From IMG/VR virus record IMGVR_UViG_3300028786_000006, positions 1 to 64,000 of that record: a stretch of 64,000 nucleotides of DNA; one strand, 5' to 3'. The notes under the pieces are model-generated. The model searched no databases and was not told the origin of the DNA. It saw only the letters and a list, made by a program, of their open reading frames with translations. The translations under genes were made by a program, and so were the position numbers. The DNA comes from a virus. Below are positions 24,599 to 33,204 of the stretch, one piece after another; the stretch's first letter is position 1; the number at the start of each line of letters is the position of its first letter.

Positions 24599-24893
24599 CG
24601 GGTTGTAATACCAGTTCAGGGTTCGACTTCATCAGAAGCTCGAACGGTTCATGAAATTCGCGGGTCAATACACGACCGCTGCCTTCCGCCAATTGCTCTG
24701 CAGCATAGTACCCAATCATCGCCAGGCGCCGCAAGCTTTGAATCTCGGTCTCGCATTCAAGGAGGGCCGCAGCGGTGAGGTCAGTTTCGAACATCTTCTC
24801 GAGCTGGGTTTCGAGCTCTTTCACCCGAGCATCACGTTCTTTCAATTGCCCGATTAGTTCCGGGCGACCTACATCAAGTCTCAGCGGTTTCAC
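24588..24893 (-). CDS. hypothetical coiled-coil protein, 101 aa, GTG start
   Basis: GTG at 24893 overlaps the previous stop (GTGA) and has GGAG 8 nt upstream. Residues about 12-65 form a charged coiled coil (LKERDARVKELETQLEKM). Probably a small oligomeric partner of a neighbouring protein. No family recognised. Confidence 0.6.
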   Translation of the reverse strand: MKPLRLDVGRPELIGQLKERDARVKELETQLEKMFETDLTAAALLECETEIQSLRRLAMIGYYAAEQLAEGSGRVLTREFHEPFELLMKSNPELVLQPDES

Positions 24894-25522
24894 TTTTGAA
24901 TCTCCATCCAGTCAGTTACGATCTTTCGATCTTTTTCATGCCACAGGTTGAGGGTTGGGACCTCATTATCAATGGCGCATCGGTACGCGGTATTGGTGCC
25001 ACCCTTGACGAAGCCCCTGCCCTGTGGCTCGGCGAAGAACACCACCAGGTTGGAAGGAAATGCCAGGCTTTGGCCCAGTACCTGATAAATGTTGCGGGCG
25101 TGGAGCGCCTTGGACCAAGAATCCAGCTGGTCCCATACCGGGTGAATGTCAGCCGCCTCGAGCCTGGCGCCCAACCAGTTAGTCTGCCGTGGCCCTGAAA
25201 TGCAGTGGTGCCACGTCTCCGGGTCGTCATGCCGATACGTCTGTTCGGTGCGTATGCGGTGACCAGGTGGCGAAGTTTCAGATGGCATGAAGATCTTCAC
25301 CAATGGTGATGCCTGGGCGATCGTCATGGACTGTTCTTCGATGTACCGCCGGTAGCCGCTGTAGAACGCGTCATCACTACCGTGGGCATCACCACCACGA
25401 AACAACAGACCCATTCGGGCGGCCTCGTACCCAACGTCGAACATCAGACGCCAGATGTGGTCTGGTATGTTACGGGCACCAACGCCGGTGAGGATTTGGC
25501 CCTTGACCAGTTCAGATATCAT
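24890..25522 (-). CDS. SLOG/DprA-LOG-like nucleotide-binding protein, 210 aa
   Basis: Rossmann-like N-terminus ILTGVGARNIP (10-20) with RGGDAHGSD (42-50) is the pattern of DprA/Smf-LOG (SLOG) domains, which bind nucleotide-derived ligands or ssDNA; later FMPSETSPPG and FFAEPQGRGFVKGG complete the fold. ATG at 25522 follows the HD gene stop by 2 nt. Co-operonic with an HD hydrolase and a RyR protein, which suggests a nucleotide-signal role. Confidence 0.7.
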   Translation of the reverse strand: MISELVKGQILTGVGARNIPDHIWRLMFDVGYEAARMGLLFRGGDAHGSDDAFYSGYRRYIEEQSMTIAQASPLVKIFMPSETSPPGHRIRTEQTYRHDDPETWHHCISGPRQTNWLGARLEAADIHPVWDQLDSWSKALHARNIYQVLGQSLAFPSNLVVFFAEPQGRGFVKGGTNTAYRCAIDNEVPTLNLWHEKDRKIVTDWMEIQK

Positions 25523-25524
25523 GC

Positions 25525-26091
25525 TCAGTTATCCAGAAGGTCGATCATGCGAGGGTGCCAGCCGCGATAGTCCACGTCCAGGCGCTTTGCTGCCCGCATG
25601 ACCTGGTTAGCCGCCCGCTTCCACAGGGCTGAGTCACCACGCATCAGATACGGCAGGAGAAGGGCCTTCTCGGCGATGTATACCTTGGCGAACGCGGGGT
25701 CAGCCTCAGCGATGTCGCGGGTATTTGAAATCAGGTCACCCAGCTTAACATTTTGGGCTTCTCGCTCAGCATTGGCCAGGTGTCGTCGGTCTTTGGCTAC
25801 GCGGGCTTCGCGGTTGCCGTCGGCCGGCCTGGAGACGTCGGTAACCTGCAACACCAGGGAGACGGTACGCTTGGGGAACAGGAAGCGCATAAGCTGGCCC
25901 CAGAACCCGGCGTCTTCAACGACGTCATGTAACCAGCAGGCGGCCAGGGTATGCTTGCACTTGGTGACGCGCTTGACGATGTGGTACACCTCGGCCGGGT
26001 GATTGATGTACGGCACCCCGCTGTATTTTCGGCGGTGTCCGCAGGCCCAATGGGCGAAGGTGGCGTAGAACTTGGCGAAGGCTACAAGCAT
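25525..26091 (-). CDS. SpoT/MESH1-like HD-domain hydrolase, 188 aa
   Basis: HD signature residues are intact: His31 in INHP, LHDVVED (His55-Asp56, Glu59-Asp60) and VKLGDLISN (Asp119, Asn123). The HWACGHRRKYSGVPY start is that of the (p)ppGpp hydrolase/MESH1 branch, which removes pyrophosphate from ppGpp or phosphate from NADPH. A short stand-alone version, without synthetase or TGS domains. Could lower alarmone levels during infection; substrate unproven. Confidence 0.8.
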   Translation of the reverse strand: MLVAFAKFYATFAHWACGHRRKYSGVPYINHPAEVYHIVKRVTKCKHTLAACWLHDVVEDAGFWGQLMRFLFPKRTVSLVLQVTDVSRPADGNREARVAKDRRHLANAEREAQNVKLGDLISNTRDIAEADPAFAKVYIAEKALLLPYLMRGDSALWKRAANQVMRAAKRLDVDYRGWHPRMIDLLDN

Positions 26092-26093
26092 GG

Positions 26094-26297
26094 TCAGTCG
26101 CTCACGGTTACTACAGTGCAGACATCATCGTCGCACCGCAGGTTGGCGGTATAGTAGAGGGTTTCGACCCGGCAATAGCCGCTGTCAATACAGTCTACCG
26201 TGATAGGCACAAGGCCCTGGGTATTGAACATTTCGGTGACATGAGCATTGAGCTGAGCCACGGTCAAGGTTAGCGCAAGCGCCGCCCCGGTAATCAT
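26094..26297 (-). CDS. small exported Cys-containing protein, 67 aa
   Basis: ATG at 26297 overlaps the preceding stop (ATGA). The first 18 residues (MITGAALALTLTVAQLNA) look like a signal peptide; the rest has four Cys (DCIDSGYC, RCDDDVC), likely two disulfides in the periplasm. Function unknown. Confidence 0.6.
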   Translation of the reverse strand: MITGAALALTLTVAQLNAHVTEMFNTQGLVPITVDCIDSGYCRVETLYYTANLRCDDDVCTVVTVSD

Positions 26298-26863
26298 GCT
26301 TCGCCCCGAAGGATTTTGATCGCGTCCTTGATGTAAGTGCGAACATTGTCCGGGATCGTGAACGAGGTGCTGGCCAGCAACAGATTCAGGTACATGATGT
26401 GGGTCTCGATCCGGTCGTCGATTGTGCCCAGCGGTTTGTTATCCGGGTCCCAGGGGGTACAGAGGGGGTGCCCAAGGTCGATAACGAACGAATCTCGGGC
26501 GTTTGCCCGGTTGATCATGTCGGCGCAATCCGCACAGTAATGTTTGCGGGTCGAATGGTTGTACCAGGCGGCCCCCGGCTTCAAGCAGTCGCTGCGATTA
26601 CACAGACCGAACTTGGCACCCTTTTCATCGTTGAACTGGCCTTGGTCAACAACCAGGCGACAATCGAACGATGCTGGGAGAACAGCTTCAACCAGGTGAA
26701 TGCGAGAAAACGAACGCAAGTCACCAGGTTTACCCTGCTCAATCTCACGACCATTGACATAGTTGTCGTAGTCCTTGAGGGTTGCCAGCTCTGAATCAGC
26801 CACGAACACGAATGTCCCCTGGCCAAGATATTCAAACAGTTTTCCTTTGACGCCGATATCCAT
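26294..26863 (-). CDS. hypothetical protein with zinc-binding cluster, 189 aa
   Basis: ATG at 26863 (MDIGVKGK) with AGGAG upstream is chosen; the upstream extension to 26962 runs through promoter and terminator. A middle cluster (LCNRSDCLKPG, HYCADCADM, about 88-120) suggests a four-Cys zinc site. First gene after the 26891-26919 promoter, leading the HD/SLOG operon. Confidence 0.65.
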   Translation of the reverse strand: MDIGVKGKLFEYLGQGTFVFVADSELATLKDYDNYVNGREIEQGKPGDLRSFSRIHLVEAVLPASFDCRLVVDQGQFNDEKGAKFGLCNRSDCLKPGAAWYNHSTRKHYCADCADMINRANARDSFVIDLGHPLCTPWDPDNKPLGTIDDRIETHIMYLNLLLASTSFTIPDNVRTYIKDAIKILRGEA

Positions 26864-26890
26864 GACACTTCTCCTGCTCAATTTGGGTAA

Positions 26891-26919
26891 GCATACGCCC
26901 GCCCTGTTGTCAAGTAAAC
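26891..26919 (-). promoter_or_regulatory. sigma70-like promoter of the HD/SLOG operon
   Basis: TTTACT (26914-26919), 17-nt spacer, TATGCT (26891-26896); TTTGGG/CCCAAA arms lie on either side of the promoter. Confidence 0.65.
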
Positions 26920-26930
26920 CCCAAAGAAAA

Positions 26931-26954
26931 GGCCTGAGCTTTCGCCCAGGCCTC
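26931..26954 (-). terminator. terminator of the upstream RyR operon, GAAA loop
   Basis: AGGCCTGGGC-GAAA-GCTCAGGCCT hairpin followed by TTTCTTT on the minus strand. Confidence 0.8.
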
Positions 26955-26958
26955 GTGT

Positions 26959-27267
26959 TCAATTGCTGGCCTGAGCCTCACGGATCCGCGCAATGGTTGC
27001 CGGGTGCCCGTAGATGACGCCGTTGGCGAGGTATAAGGTTTCGCTAGGGCCGGCCACAGTGACCACCTTATGCGACTGGAGAGGACGCCATGGTAGGGTG
27101 AACAGGCGTTCAATCAGACCGCGCCGTTTCTTTTCTTGCTTCTCGGCCTGAAGGAACGGCGCGTCCGCCAACTTGAACCCGATGTATGACCGACCGGCGA
27201 TCATTTCATCGAGGGTTTTAAGCGGGAGTTTGTTCAAGATGAGCACTCTCTTTGGCGCTCTGCTCAT
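26959..27267 (-). CDS. hypothetical protein, 102 aa
   Basis: Basic protein with a central Lys/Arg run (QEKKRRGLIERLF) and C-terminal YLANGVIYGHPATIARIREAQ. ATG at 27267 lacks a clear SD but the gene overlaps the RyR gene by 50 nt, so translation may be coupled. No family recognised. Confidence 0.5.
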   Translation of the reverse strand: MSRAPKRVLILNKLPLKTLDEMIAGRSYIGFKLADAPFLQAEKQEKKRRGLIERLFTLPWRPLQSHKVVTVAGPSETLYLANGVIYGHPATIARIREAQASN

Positions 27268-27631
27268 CTTGTAGGCAGGCGGCGCGGTACAGGGGGGCCA
27301 TGGCGATGACCGTGTTCTTGAACATGGTATCCTTCATGCGTTGGGTCAGCGGCAGGGCCTGGTACGGCACCAGGTTAGGGTGCTCCCGCAGCTCTTCACT
27401 TTTCACTGGGCCGCGACACCAACCTTCAGACAACTTCGTTTCGCACCAGAGGTCATGCTGGGCGGCGGCCGGCGCCATTGGGTTCTTCAATCGGAACTGG
27501 ACGCCGGTACAGTAGCCGTCACGGACAGCTTGCGGGGCTTCCGACCATTCTGGTGGCACCGCATCATGCGTGACCTGGCAAAACACCCGGTTGGTTTCGT
27601 AACAGATGCGTGCGATGGACTCTACGTTCAA
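27218..27631 (-). CDS. RyR-domain protein, 137 aa, TTG start
   Basis: The TTG at 27631 with AAGGAA upstream is the only plausible start. Residues about 55-110 (HDLWCETKLSEGWCRGPVK, HPNLVPYQALPL) match the RyR repeat domain. Prokaryotic RyR domains are found in phages and conflict systems and are thought to sense nucleotide-like ligands. Nearby on the same strand are the SLOG and HD genes. Confidence 0.75.
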   Translation of the reverse strand: MNVESIARICYETNRVFCQVTHDAVPPEWSEAPQAVRDGYCTGVQFRLKNPMAPAAAQHDLWCETKLSEGWCRGPVKSEELREHPNLVPYQALPLTQRMKDTMFKNTVIAMAPLYRAACLQDEQSAKESAHLEQTPA

Positions 27632-27641
27632 AATAATTCCT

Positions 27642-27929
27642 TCACGTTGTTGGGTTTACTTCAGCTTCAACGATGGTTCGTTTCCACTTTCTGGTTTCGG
27701 GGATACGCTCGACCAGCTTCTTCTGTTGCAAGCGACGCAACAGCTCGGCGCCCATGAGGTACGATTCGCGAACGTACCCGAGGTCGGAGAAGGCTGTCGC
27801 AGCGACATCTTCATCGAACTCACCTTCTTGGTTAATCACCTCGTCAGCGGCAAGGTGAACGTGGTTCTCAATGATGAACCAGTCACTGATCTTCATGTCG
27901 CCGAGGCACAGCGTATGGCGTCTTCTCAT
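27642..27929 (-). CDS. hypothetical protein, 95 aa (winged-helix-like)
   Basis: ATG at 27929 with AAGAAGG upstream. The segment ESYLMGAELLRRLQQKKLVERIPETRKWKRT (about 56-86) looks like a helix-turn-helix with wing, so a small regulator is possible. Preceded by 27932-28624 with only 2 nt between. Confidence 0.5.
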   Translation of the reverse strand: MRRRHTLCLGDMKISDWFIIENHVHLAADEVINQEGEFDEDVAATAFSDLGYVRESYLMGAELLRRLQQKKLVERIPETRKWKRTIVEAEVNPTT

Positions 27930-27931
27930 GG

Positions 27932-28624
27932 TCAGACCTTCTTGAGTTGTTTACCAGCCAGTTCGTCGAGGGTCCGGCAGAGACCTGCCATGGCCATTGA
28001 GTTGTTACGGTTGGACAGGACACGAACCACTTGGGCGGCCTTCGACAAGATCTGATGATTCAGCTTGGGTTGGGTGTCGATTTCCGTCAGGCGGGCGGCG
28101 CGGTACAACCCGTCCAGGATGCTCGACGAAATATCCAGGCAGGGGCCGTCTTCATCTTCGACGTCATTGCCTTTTTTATACCAGGCGGCTTTGAAGCCAG
28201 CTCGCATCGCTAGGTCGTCGATGGCAGCATGGATCGCACGGGAGGTAGTGCCGAGCAGGGCCTGGTACAATTGCGACCGGTTGAGTTCATCGCAAATCAG
28301 GGACGCGGCTTCGCGGCTTTCTATTGAGGCCACGATGAGTGGGCCGTCAGGGTTCGGGCCAGTACGGACGATTTCAACAAGAGCGGTGCCATTTTCGTGG
28401 CGGGCGCTCATTCTCATCCCGTACGTGTGGGTCTGAAGGTATGGAGGGTCGTACACGACTTCAGTCTGGTCAACGATGACCATCTGGTCGAGTAAGGCCA
28501 GAGCCTGGGCGCGGTTGATGGTCAAGGTTTCCCGGTCGGTGAGACGCAAGAAGTTCTCGAGAGCAACGCGGGCGGAGGTCAACGGGGAAACTGGTTCTTC
28601 TATGAATGCTGGCGGCTGTTCCAT
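27932..28624 (-). CDS. hypothetical protein, 230 aa
   Basis: ATG at 28624 has AGAGGG upstream. Mostly helical protein (RVALENFLRLTDRETLTINRAQALALLDQM) with a beta middle; no motif. First gene of the RyR operon; a TATACT hexamer lies upstream at about 28664 but without a good -35. Confidence 0.6.
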   Translation of the reverse strand: MEQPPAFIEEPVSPLTSARVALENFLRLTDRETLTINRAQALALLDQMVIVDQTEVVYDPPYLQTHTYGMRMSARHENGTALVEIVRTGPNPDGPLIVASIESREAASLICDELNRSQLYQALLGTTSRAIHAAIDDLAMRAGFKAAWYKKGNDVEDEDGPCLDISSSILDGLYRAARLTEIDTQPKLNHQILSKAAQVVRVLSNRNNSMAMAGLCRTLDELAGKQLKKV

Positions 28625-28703
28625 GATGTACGACCCTCTGGCGTTATGTGGTTGATGGCCACAGTATACCTCAAGCGCAACCTGGATACTCGCATTTGAG
28701 CCG

Positions 28704-28737
28704 TAAAAAAGCCGGCTACCCGTGAAGGAAGCCGGCT
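28704..28737 (-). terminator. terminator after the 28765 gene
   Basis: Two AGCCGGCT arms (28710-28717 / 28730-28737) followed by TTTTTT on the minus strand. Confidence 0.8.
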
Positions 28738-28764
28738 CGAATGTGGGACAGCCGTCCTGGTTCT

Positions 28765-29094
28765 TTAGACCATGGACTCTTGGGTAACTCGTTCGAAGAA
28801 GAAGCGCGGCTCATCGCCGCCGCGATCAACGATGACGATGTAATGCGGGGTGATTTCGCCCAGACGTGATGGTTCGAAGTCATCGTGGACAGCGTAATAG
28901 CGTGTGACACCCTCGTAGTGGCTGACTTCGACGTGACAAACAATCATGCCGTCGAAGAGACCTTTGAGGAGGTCAATGTTGGATGGTTCGAGGAGTACGT
29001 TGGTGACCGTGAAACAACCGCGTCGCACACCTTCTGCGGTAGCGAGAGGGGAGGTTGCACTGGTGACTTCGAGGTTAAGCTGCTGTACCGACAT
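28765..29094 (-). CDS. hypothetical protein, 109 aa
   Basis: The ATG at 29094 (MSVQQLN, GGAAG upstream) is preferred over 29109. A beta strand-helix plan (GMIVCHVEVSHYEGVTRYYAVHDDF, HYIVIVDRG) is visible but no family. Monocistronic, with a consensus promoter at 29194-29222 and a terminator. Confidence 0.6.
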   Translation of the reverse strand: MSVQQLNLEVTSATSPLATAEGVRRGCFTVTNVLLEPSNIDLLKGLFDGMIVCHVEVSHYEGVTRYYAVHDDFEPSRLGEITPHYIVIVDRGGDEPRFFFERVTQESMV

Positions 29095-29193
29095 TCGTTT
29101 GGCTTCCATGATGAAACATACGGGTGGTGCGGGTTACCCCGCTATCTCCTGATCCCCATTCTCTTATCGGTTTGGGTGACCCGGTAGGACGCC

Positions 29194-29222
29194 ATTATAT
29201 GGCTGGTTTTGTCGCCCGGCAA
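29194..29222 (-). promoter_or_regulatory. strong sigma70-like promoter inside a short palindrome
   Basis: TTGCCG (29217-29222), 17-nt spacer, TATAAT (29194-29199). The -10 is inside GCCAT-ATA-ATGGC. About 100 nt of leader precede the 29094 start. Confidence 0.75.
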
Positions 29223-29309
29223 GTAGATGCGGATAAAGTTTCCTAAGATCCGCCTCAACATTACTTTGAACGACAGGAGCCCTGCAAACGCGAGGGATAA
29301 CGCGAAAAT

Positions 29310-29642
29310 CTAACAGGCCTCAGGAGTGATCCCAAAGATGGCGAGCAGTAAACCGGTGTGTATCCACACTATTGTCACCAACACCCAAAACGCGGCCCAA
29401 ATTCCTGCCACTACTAGGTGGTCTTTCGCGGTGATAGGCTTACACCTTGCACACACCGATGAAGACAGCAACACGGCGGCCAGGGCGGCCGCCACATAGA
29501 GCCAGAGGATAAGCTTCAGCGGCACATAGTAGTGAGCCGGGATCAGCATACACAACGCGCCCGAGAGCGCGCCTGTCATGTGAGAGAGGCTGTACCAGAA
29601 TTGAGAAGGCTCGGCGGGTTGGGTAGCCAGTACTTCAGACAT
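29310..29642 (-). CDS. membrane protein with 3 transmembrane segments, 110 aa
   Basis: Three hydrophobic segments are visible (about 24-40, 43-62, 75-100) with CARCKP between the second and third. ATG at 29642. No family. The same frame stays open for about 55 codons beyond its TAG, but that stretch contains the promoter at 29194-29222. Perhaps a small inner-membrane effector. Confidence 0.6.
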   Translation of the reverse strand: MSEVLATQPAEPSQFWYSLSHMTGALSGALCMLIPAHYYVPLKLILWLYVAAALAAVLLSSSVCARCKPITAKDHLVVAGIWAAFWVLVTIVWIHTGLLLAIFGITPEAC

Positions 29643-29674
29643 CGTTCAGATCCTTGTGGTTGATCGTTCAAGCT

Positions 29675-29714
29675 TACGCCTCAATGCTGAAGTTTACAAC
29701 AACATTGAGGCGTA
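29675..29714. repeat. 12-bp perfect inverted repeat after the DNA polymerase gene
   Basis: Arms 29675-29686 / 29703-29714, 16-nt loop, 8 nt after the polymerase stop on the minus strand. No U tract follows, so it is either an RNA 3' hairpin or an operator; a TTGTTG-17-GCGTAA promoter for the 29642 gene can be drawn through it but is weak. Confidence 0.6.
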
Positions 29715-29722
29715 TGGTCAGA

Positions 29723-32545
29723 TTAGGAGAAGAAGTCCATAACAGAGGCTTTACGCTCGTGGGACCAGCCTACCGCGTCGAGATAGTTACACAGGGGCTC
29801 GACAAAGGTCTTGGCCCAGGCAATTTCGCGGTCGACGTACTTCTCAAGTCCGAACTCACGCGGGAAGAACCCGGTGTACCCGATGATGCCGTGACCGATA
29901 GGGTTAGGCGACTTCAGCTGGACGAACAGGATCTTGTCACCGGAGCTGATCTTCGGTAGCGACAGGCCCTTGGACTTGATGACGCTATTGTAGATCAACG
30001 CAGCTTTGACCGCGATCGGGGTGCCCTTGGCGTAGACGTTAGCCGAATCGGCATACTTCTCGAGGTTGTTCGCGGACCGAGGCTGGGAGATGTCCTCGAT
30101 ACTCATCTTGTCGAACTCCTTCTTGATCTCCGCCACCCGGCGCTGCAGGGCCTCCTCTGGCTGCTCAATGACGATCTGGTAGCATTCTTGTAACCAGGTA
30201 CGGCAGTGGGCCGGCGTCGAGCTCTTCTTGGCCTCCAGACCCATGAACTTCAACTTCGGTGTATGGTAGCGGACACCCTCGGAGTCGTTGACCAGCATCG
30301 CATACCGCTTCTTGGCCTGGAACACCGCGCCCTGGGCGATTACCTCACGCTCCCAGACCATCCGGTCCTCGTAGGCGTTGGTCATGTTCGCTAGATCGAG
30401 CGTACCCTGCTTGATCATTGGGGACAGCTTGGCCTTGACGAAGCGATCGATCATATCGACTGTTTCTTCGACTGGCTTGTCCTGGTAGCCCATCTTGGTG
30501 ACGAGCTTATCGACCGTGATGTAGTTCGAGTCCGTGTCACCATAGAAGGCAAAGTCGAACCCAGGTGACGCCAGAAGGTTGCCCAGGTAGTCGTTCACCC
30601 GCAAGATGTTCCAGCGGTTGACGAATTGCCCGGCCGTGGTGATCGCGGTTGCGATGCGGATGTCGTAGTACGGCTGGAACCAGCGGTTACCCAACGCACC
30701 ATAAGCGGAGTTGAGCTGAATCTTGTACGCCTGCTGCAAGTTGAAGTGGAGCTTGACCTGGGTGTCCAAGCGCTCATACTCGACCTTGACCTCGGCGTCG
30801 TCCATGAGGTTGAACTGTTTGTGGGGTGGGATAACACCTTCCAGTTCCTTGAACACCACGTCCGGGCCGCGCTTGCCGGCTTCGCGTTCATGCTTCTCGT
30901 TCTTGAGGTCAGCCTGGTATTGCTCATAGTAGAGCATCCGCTTCTTCATGACTTTCCGGAGGTTGTATACCTCGCGGAACTTCTCGCTCAAGAACGACAT
31001 TTCGCCGTTGCGGAAGAACTGCAGGTTCGGAGTCATGTTGACACCGTGTGCTATCAGGGTGTCAAACCTGATGCCCGGCAACACATGGAACCGGAGCAAC
31101 TCGTCTACGATGTTACCTTTCTTCTGCTGCAGAGCGGAGATCAGGCCGCCGAAGATAGGGCGGTGGATGAAGTCACAACCCAGGGCCTTCTCCGTAAGCT
31201 CAGCGATCAGGTCTTCGATAATCTGGTTGCGATGTACCGGGTCGCGGATCAGGGTTTCTGGGCCCATGTTGTACTGCTGCACCAAGTGCGGGTACAGGCC
31301 ATTCAAGTCGACGGAGAGAGACCACGGGTAGCGGCCGGGCTTCACCTCCTTCACGTAGGCACCCTCGTACTCGGTGTCTTCGTTGGTCGGCTTCAAGATC
31401 TCAGGGATCTTGTTCTTGTTGTACAGCGAGCAGTAGGCCAGGGCCGACCACGGTTTCACTGTACCCAGGCCGTCGCCGTAGTTCGAGAACGAGCTGTACG
31501 CCAGGGCGAACATCACTTCCAACAGGCCGAGCTTGTCATTCAAGCGCTTGACCAGCATGGTGTCTTTGATGTTATAGTTTACGCGACGCGTGTGGTTCTT
31601 GACGTATAGCTCTGCCAAGTTGCGGCTGTCGTCATAGTCGAGCTTGTTCTCACCCAACTCTTCGTGCGCGATGTCATCCAGCTTGTACGACGATCGCGTG
31701 ACATAGGTGTGCTTCTTGTACACCTGGAGGTAGTCGAGGCCGGGGCAACCCACGAACTCATAGGTGGTGTAGTCGCCACCCCATTGGTCGTGCACCTTGC
31801 GGGCGTTGACCACACCCCAAGGGCTGAAGCGGTTGGCCGTACCTTCGCCCAGGATGTTGTTGACCCGGTTGACCATGTACGGGCAGTCGAACTGCTCGAT
31901 GTTCCAGCCGGTCCAGCAGTTGAACCCCTGGGATTCCCAGTAGTTCATAAACTCGGCGAGCATCGGCGCTTCGCCGTCGTACTCCTTGAGCACCACCTCG
32001 ACGCCGTGGTCCATCAGTTCCTTGACGCGGTCACCTTTAGCCCAGGGCGTGGTAAAACAGTGAGCCACCTTGGTGTAGCTGTTGTAGATCGCGATCTCGG
32101 TGATCGGGAACTCCGCCTGGTCTGGCTCAGGGAACGGCCCCTGGAAGATGTTACCCTCTTCGTCAACGCCACCAGAGAAGGTCTCGATGTCGAGGTAAGC
32201 AACACGGATCTTGGACGCATCGTACTTGATGGTCGAGCTGCTGAAGTTGTGGGCGATGAACTGGAAGTCAAACGACTTCATCCCGAACATCCGGAACCCG
32301 GTAACGCCTTCGTACTGCTCCATGAACTCGCGACATTCGCGGATGGATTCAAAGTCAACCTGCTTCAGCTTTACGCCGTCGAGGGACACGAATGGCGTCT
32401 CAACCCCGGCGGCGGCCGGAACCCAGAGTTTGGGCTTGAACGGGTGTTTGGTGACGCCTTGCTCGCCGGTCTCGCTATTGGTCCAGCGGTACAGGATGTT
32501 CTGCCCACGTACGGAGACGTCGGTATAGAAAATAGGATCGCTCAT
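29723..32545 (-). CDS. 43: B-family DNA polymerase (gp43)
   Basis: 940 aa (T4 gp43 is 898 aa). 3'-5' exonuclease: VAYLDIETF (Asp/Glu about 118-120) and YNIKDTMLV. Polymerase: motif A SVDLNGLYPHL (about 415), motif B KIQLNSAYGALGN, motif C YGDTDS (about 667). The C-terminus KASVMDFFS is the clamp-binding peptide, comparable to the end of T4 gp43. Replicates the phage genome with the clamp and loader, which are not in the window. Confidence 0.95.
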   Translation of the reverse strand: MSDPIFYTDVSVRGQNILYRWTNSETGEQGVTKHPFKPKLWVPAAAGVETPFVSLDGVKLKQVDFESIRECREFMEQYEGVTGFRMFGMKSFDFQFIAHNFSSSTIKYDASKIRVAYLDIETFSGGVDEEGNIFQGPFPEPDQAEFPITEIAIYNSYTKVAHCFTTPWAKGDRVKELMDHGVEVVLKEYDGEAPMLAEFMNYWESQGFNCWTGWNIEQFDCPYMVNRVNNILGEGTANRFSPWGVVNARKVHDQWGGDYTTYEFVGCPGLDYLQVYKKHTYVTRSSYKLDDIAHEELGENKLDYDDSRNLAELYVKNHTRRVNYNIKDTMLVKRLNDKLGLLEVMFALAYSSFSNYGDGLGTVKPWSALAYCSLYNKNKIPEILKPTNEDTEYEGAYVKEVKPGRYPWSLSVDLNGLYPHLVQQYNMGPETLIRDPVHRNQIIEDLIAELTEKALGCDFIHRPIFGGLISALQQKKGNIVDELLRFHVLPGIRFDTLIAHGVNMTPNLQFFRNGEMSFLSEKFREVYNLRKVMKKRMLYYEQYQADLKNEKHEREAGKRGPDVVFKELEGVIPPHKQFNLMDDAEVKVEYERLDTQVKLHFNLQQAYKIQLNSAYGALGNRWFQPYYDIRIATAITTAGQFVNRWNILRVNDYLGNLLASPGFDFAFYGDTDSNYITVDKLVTKMGYQDKPVEETVDMIDRFVKAKLSPMIKQGTLDLANMTNAYEDRMVWEREVIAQGAVFQAKKRYAMLVNDSEGVRYHTPKLKFMGLEAKKSSTPAHCRTWLQECYQIVIEQPEEALQRRVAEIKKEFDKMSIEDISQPRSANNLEKYADSANVYAKGTPIAVKAALIYNSVIKSKGLSLPKISSGDKILFVQLKSPNPIGHGIIGYTGFFPREFGLEKYVDREIAWAKTFVEPLCNYLDAVGWSHERKASVMDFFS

Positions 32546-32634
32546 CGGTTTACCTGAATTAATTGTGGGTTCAAAGTGCCTATCCTCGCTATGTAAACGA
32601 AGGCACGATTATACCCCACGGGGGAGGAGACTTT

Positions 32635-33147
32635 ATGGCCGGGTTGCTCGACACAATCACGGGCTTTGTTGGTGGTGGGCTGTTCAAGGAGGTCAAGGAC
32701 ATCGTCCAGGATTATTGGCCACCTGACATTGCACCTGAGAAGAAGCTCGAAATGCAGTTAGCGCTGCAACAAGCTGAAACATCGAAAGAAATTGAGCTTG
32801 GAAAGCTCATGAACGACCAGACGGCGGCCCTCACGCAGCGCATCAGTGATCTGGAAGGTACAGCGGCTGACCTGAAGGGGATTCCCATCCTCGGTCCTAT
32901 CATGCTGTTCATCCGTGGTTCTCAACGCCCGGCTTGGGGCCTGGGTGCCATGTACGCTGACCTGATGTGGTTCAGCGGCCACTGGCAACACCTGACTGAC
33001 CAACAGGAGGCTGCGCTTTACCTGATCAACGCGTTGGTGCTTGGGTTTCTCTTCGGCGAACGTGCTGTCCAAAACGTTGCTCCGCTTCTCGGGGATGTTT
33101 TCACGAAAGCGCGTGGCCCCAAGCCAGTAGATACCAGCAAGAAGTGA
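32635..33147 (+). CDS. holin-like membrane protein (3TM holin family)
   Basis: 170 aa. ATG at 32635 with GGGGGAGGAG upstream; the longer frame from 32563 is rejected. Residues 1-90 are an amphipathic/coiled region (PEKKLEMQLALQQAETSKEIE), then hydrophobic segments around 88-100, 108-120 and 130-145, matching the 3TM phage/GTA holin family layout. It would permeabilise the inner membrane at lysis. The only + gene between polymerase and gp32. Confidence 0.65.
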   Translation: MAGLLDTITGFVGGGLFKEVKDIVQDYWPPDIAPEKKLEMQLALQQAETSKEIELGKLMNDQTAALTQRISDLEGTAADLKGIPILGPIMLFIRGSQRPAWGLGAMYADLMWFSGHWQHLTDQQEAALYLINALVLGFLFGERAVQNVAPLLGDVFTKARGPKPVDTSKK

Positions 33148-33204
33148 CCTCGAATGCCCTCTCTGGGGCGTTGTTGGTCGGCCCAGGCGGTTACGCCTCC
33201 GGGA

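Noticed and set aside
30626-32557. Two long + strand frames opposite DNA polymerase
   Set aside because: Antisense shadows of gene 43.
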